Shown here: piece by piece, positions 12,802 to 14,929 of the stretch
How positions within the stretch are numbered: the first letter of the stretch is position 1
Layout of the letters: every line of letters starts with the position of its first letter
Assembly: GCA_046545675.1 (NCBI GenBank)
Contig: JBKGZI010000098.1
Location: forward strand, 1 to 14,929
Length of the DNA: 14,929 bases
Source: CAYLTX01 sp046545675
GTDB taxonomy: Bacteria; Myxococcota_A; Bradymonadia; Bradymonadales; Bradymonadaceae
Reading direction: 5' to 3'
Made by a program: the position numbers and the translations under genes
Notes under the pieces: model-generated
Databases searched by the model: none
Seen by the model: only the letters and a program-made list of their open reading frames with translations
Told to the model about the DNA's origin: nothing

Positions 12802-13986
12802 ATGAGCAGCAAAGTATATGTCGTTGGTGTTGGGATGACCAATTTTGAGAAACCGGGTGCCCGCGATTGGGATTATCCGGATATGGCCAAGGAGGCCGGC
12901 GAGCAGGCGCTCGAGGATGCCGGCATCGACTACGAGCTGATCGAGCAGGTCTTCGCCGGCTATGTCTACGGTGAGTCGACCTCCGGCCAAGCTGCGGCTT
13001 ACCAGCTCGGGCTGTCGGGCGTTCCCATCTACAACGTCAACAACAACTGCTCGACGGGCTCGACGGCGCTGATGATGGCCAAGCAGCTCGTCGAGGGTGG
13101 CATCACCGACTGCACGCTGGCGCTGGGCTTCGAGAAGATGGCCAAGGGCTCACTCGATACCAGCGCCCAGGGGCGCTATAACCCGCTGGGGCGCCACTTC
13201 GAGACGATGGCCGACCAGCGCGGCTTCGAGAAGGCGCCGCCGGCGCCCCAGATCTTCGGAAACGCCGGCCGCGAGCATATGGAGAAATACGGCACCACCG
13301 CCGAGCAGATCGCAAAGATCGCCCACAAGAACCACCTGCACTCCACCAAGAATCCGCGCTCGCAATTCCAGGACGAGTACTCGCTCGAAGAGATCCTGGA
13401 CGCGCGCATGATCTACGAGCCGCTGACGATGCTGCAGTGCTGCCCGACCTCCGACGGCGCGGCCGCCGCGGTCGTGGTCAGCGAGGATTTCGTCAAGGAG
13501 CACGGCCTCGAGGATCAGGCCGTCGAGATCGCGGCGATGGCCATGACCACCGACACCGAGCAGACCTTCGGCGATAGCGCCATCGATCTGGTCGGCGCCG
13601 GTATGACCCGCGCAGCCGCCGCTCAGGTCTACGAGGCCAGCGGCCTGACCGCCGAGGACGTCGACGTCATCGAGCTGCACGATTGCTTCTCGGCCAACGA
13701 GCTGATCACCTATGAGGGGCTGGGCTTGTGCGGCGAAGGCGAGGCCGGCGAGCTCATCGACTCGGGTGATGTGACCTACGGCGGAAAGTGGGTGGTCAAC
13801 CCCTCGGGCGGGCTCATCTCCAAGGGCCACCCGCTAGGCGCCACCGGCCTGGCTCAATGCGCCGAGCTCAACTGGCAACTGCGCGGCCTGGCCGACCAGC
13901 GACAGGTCGAAGGCGCTGAAGTCGCGCTGCAGCATAACCTGGGCTTAGGCGGCGCAGCCGTCGTCACGATGTACCGCAAAGCCTGA
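12802..13986 (+). CDS. SCP2-type thiolase (acetyl-CoA acetyltransferase family)
   Basis: A 394-aa cytoplasmic thiolase-fold enzyme of the SCP2/lipid-transfer type. It probably catalyses thiolytic cleavage or condensation of 3-ketoacyl-CoA in fatty-acid or branched-chain/sterol-like oxidation. Motifs in order: N-terminal YVVGVGMTNFEKPG, nucleophilic cysteine C83 in NNNCSTGSTAL, the SCP2-typical HDCFSANELITYEGLGLCGEG with H293 and C295, then NPSGGLISKGHPLGATG with catalytic H343, and the C-terminal HNLGLGGAAVVTMY. The second cysteine of classical thiolases (in a CGGGG-type motif) is replaced by the HNLGLGG form usual for SCP2 thiolases. Length is normal. A strong ribosome binding site fixes the start. 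It appears monocistronic; the DUF35 OB-fold protein that often accompanies such genes is not in the window. It converges on the minus-strand lipoprotein gene. Confidence 0.92.
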   Translation: MSSKVYVVGVGMTNFEKPGARDWDYPDMAKEAGEQALEDAGIDYELIEQVFAGYVYGESTSGQAAAYQLGLSGVPIYNVNNNCSTGSTALMMAKQLVEGGITDCTLALGFEKMAKGSLDTSAQGRYNPLGRHFETMADQRGFEKAPPAPQIFGNAGREHMEKYGTTAEQIAKIAHKNHLHSTKNPRSQFQDEYSLEEILDARMIYEPLTMLQCCPTSDGAAAAVVVSEDFVKEHGLEDQAVEIAAMAMTTDTEQTFGDSAIDLVGAGMTRAAAAQVYEASGLTAEDVDVIELHDCFSANELITYEGLGLCGEGEAGELIDSGDVTYGGKWVVNPSGGLISKGHPLGATGLAQCAELNWQLRGLADQRQVEGAEVALQHNLGLGGAAVVTMYRKA

Positions 13987-13996
13987 CCTCTCTAAC

Positions 13997-14048
13997 CGGT
14001 GCCAGGGCATCCTGCCCTGTTGACCAGGCCTGGAAGGCCCTGGCACCG
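13997..14048. terminator. Inverted repeat between convergent genes, likely bidirectional terminator
   Basis: CGGTGCCAGGGC (13997-14008) and GCCCTGGCACCG (14037-14048) are perfect 12-base reverse complements. Inside them are a separate perfect hairpin, CAGGGCA-TCC-TGCCCTG (14003-14019), and the palindrome CCAGGCCTGG (14024-14033). The structure lies 10 bases after the thiolase stop and 3 bases beyond the lipoprotein stop on the other strand, as expected for a shared terminator. It lacks T-tracts, so a mobile REP-like repeat is an alternative. Confidence 0.5.
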
Positions 14049-14051
14049 AGT

Positions 14052-14654
14052 TTAGCTCCCGTCATCGTCCGCGTGGACCTTGTCGCCCTCCGGCGAGATC
14101 AGATACCACTCCCCGCCGAAGGCCTCGACATCGTGGCCTTCGGTTTCTCTCATCTCCTCGTCCTTGGCGAAGTAGTAAAGCGGCCAGCCGTCGTAGGCGA
14201 CCTGCTGCTGGCCGTCTGTGCGCTCGATGGTCGTCAGCTTCTCTCCATCGATGCCTTCACCGGCGTCGACTTCTCCCTCGACGATGTAGGGGGGCCACAT
14301 CTCCGCGCATTCGTCATAGCAGGTGCTCTCGCCGGGCTCATCGGCTTCGAAGAGATACACGCTCATATCATTCTGTCCGATCAGATACTGGCCGTAAGGC
14401 TCCTCTTCGGTGATCTCCACGGTGGCGGACTTCAACGCTGGTTCGAGTTCTTCCACCTCGGTCGGTTCAGCCGGCTCCTGTTGGTCTTGCTGCTGTTGAG
14501 CTTGCTCCTGTTCAGCTTGTTCCGCATCGGTTTCGTATTGAGCGGTAGGCGCCGCGGGCTCTTCGTCCATCTCTTCGGGGACCCGGTCACACCCGTACAG
14601 CCCGACCGCTAGACTCACCGCAAAGAATGCTGCAATCGCTCGTTTGTGTCTCAT
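14052..14654 (-). CDS. Secreted-repeat (PF03640-like) lipoprotein
   Basis: A 200-aa envelope lipoprotein of the family annotated as secreted repeat of unknown function. The signal peptide MRHKRAIAAFFAVSLAVGLYGC has lipobox L19-Y20-G21-C22, so Cys22 should be lipidated. Asp23 at +2 would mean inner-membrane retention by E. coli rules, which may not apply here. A Glu/Gln-rich linker (about 40-70) leads to two repeats. The first contains GQYLIGQNDMSVYLFEADEPGESTCYDECAEMWPPY, with a C-x3-C pair. The second contains TTIERTDGQQQVAYDGWPLYYFAKD and GGEWYLISPEGDKV. These are the family's typical MTLYLF..D..G.STCYG.CA..WPP and WPLYYF motifs. I chose the ATG at 14654 because GGAGGAGG precedes it and the signal peptide begins there; an open extension upstream to 14864 has neither. 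Function unknown. Confidence 0.88.
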   Translation of the reverse strand: MRHKRAIAAFFAVSLAVGLYGCDRVPEEMDEEPAAPTAQYETDAEQAEQEQAQQQQDQQEPAEPTEVEELEPALKSATVEITEEEPYGQYLIGQNDMSVYLFEADEPGESTCYDECAEMWPPYIVEGEVDAGEGIDGEKLTTIERTDGQQQVAYDGWPLYYFAKDEEMRETEGHDVEAFGGEWYLISPEGDKVHADDDGS

Positions 14655-14656
14655 CG

Positions 14657-14664
14657 CCTCCTCC
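14657..14664 (-). promoter_or_regulatory. Ribosome binding site fixing the lipoprotein start
   Basis: Read on the minus strand, GGAGGAGG lies immediately upstream of ATG 14654, with the first GGAGG five bases away. This is the strongest ribosome binding site on the minus strand and rejects the longer upstream reading frame. Confidence 0.8.
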
Positions 14665-14765
14665 GTATTCGGCCACTTGTCGCTGCCTCGTCGAACGAAG
14701 CCGGTCGTCTCACGACAAAATAGGCACGCGGGCAGACCCATCGACCATGGTTCAGGCATCGACGC

Positions 14766-14929
14766 ATGGCCCACCGGCGTGGGAGCCGGCCTATTAACAC
14801 ATTTAAGATTAGGGTCCGCACATCTGGCGATGGTCACAGGTTCGCGGCCTCGCAAATCGGCCATGCTGCCGATCGGTGGACGTCAATCTTAATTGCCTTA
14901 ATAGGCGGGGTGACGCCCCCGTGGGCCAT
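14766..14929. repeat. Imperfect inverted repeat, 52-base arms, at right window edge
   Basis: The left arm (14766-14817) and the reverse complement of the right arm (14878-14929) align without gaps over 52 bases, with 39 identities by hand count. Conserved blocks are ATGGCCCAC at the outer ends, GCCTATTAA, TTAAGATT and GTCC at the inner ends. Sixty unmatched bases separate the arms. Each arm carries its own small hairpin at the same place: CCGGC/GCCGG on the left, and CGGGG/CCCCG on the right when read as reverse complement. No transposase is present. It could be a MITE-like element, a structured intergenic repeat or the near part of a larger one cut by the window end. Confidence 0.7.

Noticed and set aside
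14655..14864. A 70-residue N-terminal extension of the minus-strand lipoprotein
   Set aside because: The GGAGGAGG and a clean lipoprotein signal peptide fix the start at 14654; the extension runs into the left arm of the inverted repeat and would hide the signal peptide.
14766..14929. Inverted repeat as an integron attC site
   Set aside because: The core motifs do not fit (GTTAATA and TATTAAC break the GTTRRRY/RYYYAAC pattern) and no integrase or cassette genes are seen.

Overview
The window (14,929 bases) looks chromosomal and comes from a GC-rich Gram-negative bacterium. Signal peptides, lipoboxes and a complete MoxR/Bat (aerotolerance-type) operon point to a two-membrane cell. The acidic, repeat-rich fused Bat proteins, the N-terminally extended RNase HI and the SCP2-type thiolase resemble what I know from the former Deltaproteobacteria (Myxococcota/Bradymonadota). 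That placement is inference: no rRNA or other phylogenetic marker is present.

Layout: (1) 97-837, an RNase HI with an extra N-terminal domain, probably with its own promoter. (2) 936-11422, six co-directional genes forming the Bat operon: a MoxR AAA+ ATPase, a DUF58 protein, a BatD-like/DUF4381-like membrane protein with a long acidic tail, BatA, a giant BatB-BatC fusion carrying three extra cysteine-paired PPC-like modules and a (Asp-Glu-Gln)n tract, and a BatD-BatE fusion. The five classical Bat activities are thus packed into three polypeptides. MoxR should act on client complexes in the cytoplasm. DUF58 is a soluble VWA-like partner. BatA and BatB present VWA domains at the inner membrane, and the BatC, BatD and BatE parts add TPR, Ig-like and SH3 surfaces. 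(3) 11423-12722, a lower-GC three-gene island: a 75-aa helical protein, an AbiEii-like nucleotidyltransferase overlapping it by ATGA, and a 76-aa hypothetical protein. An exact 16-bp direct repeat brackets the island. (4) 12802-13986, an SCP2-type thiolase. It converges on (5) 14052-14654, a minus-strand lipoprotein of the secreted-repeat (PF03640-like) family. A strong inverted repeat lies between them. (6) 14766-14929, a 164-base imperfect inverted repeat that ends exactly at the window edge.

Beyond the genes, several intergenic gaps hold short 'ladders' with an exact 8-base period but different sequences (897-934, 1935-1966, 11423-11459, partly 12703-12726). Two coding regions carry in-frame tandem repeats of period 6 and 9 that write acidic tails. 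No rRNA, tRNA, CRISPR array, transposase or phage gene was seen. No gene-free stretch exceeds 300 bases; the longest, 14655-14929, holds the inverted repeat and otherwise nothing I recognise.
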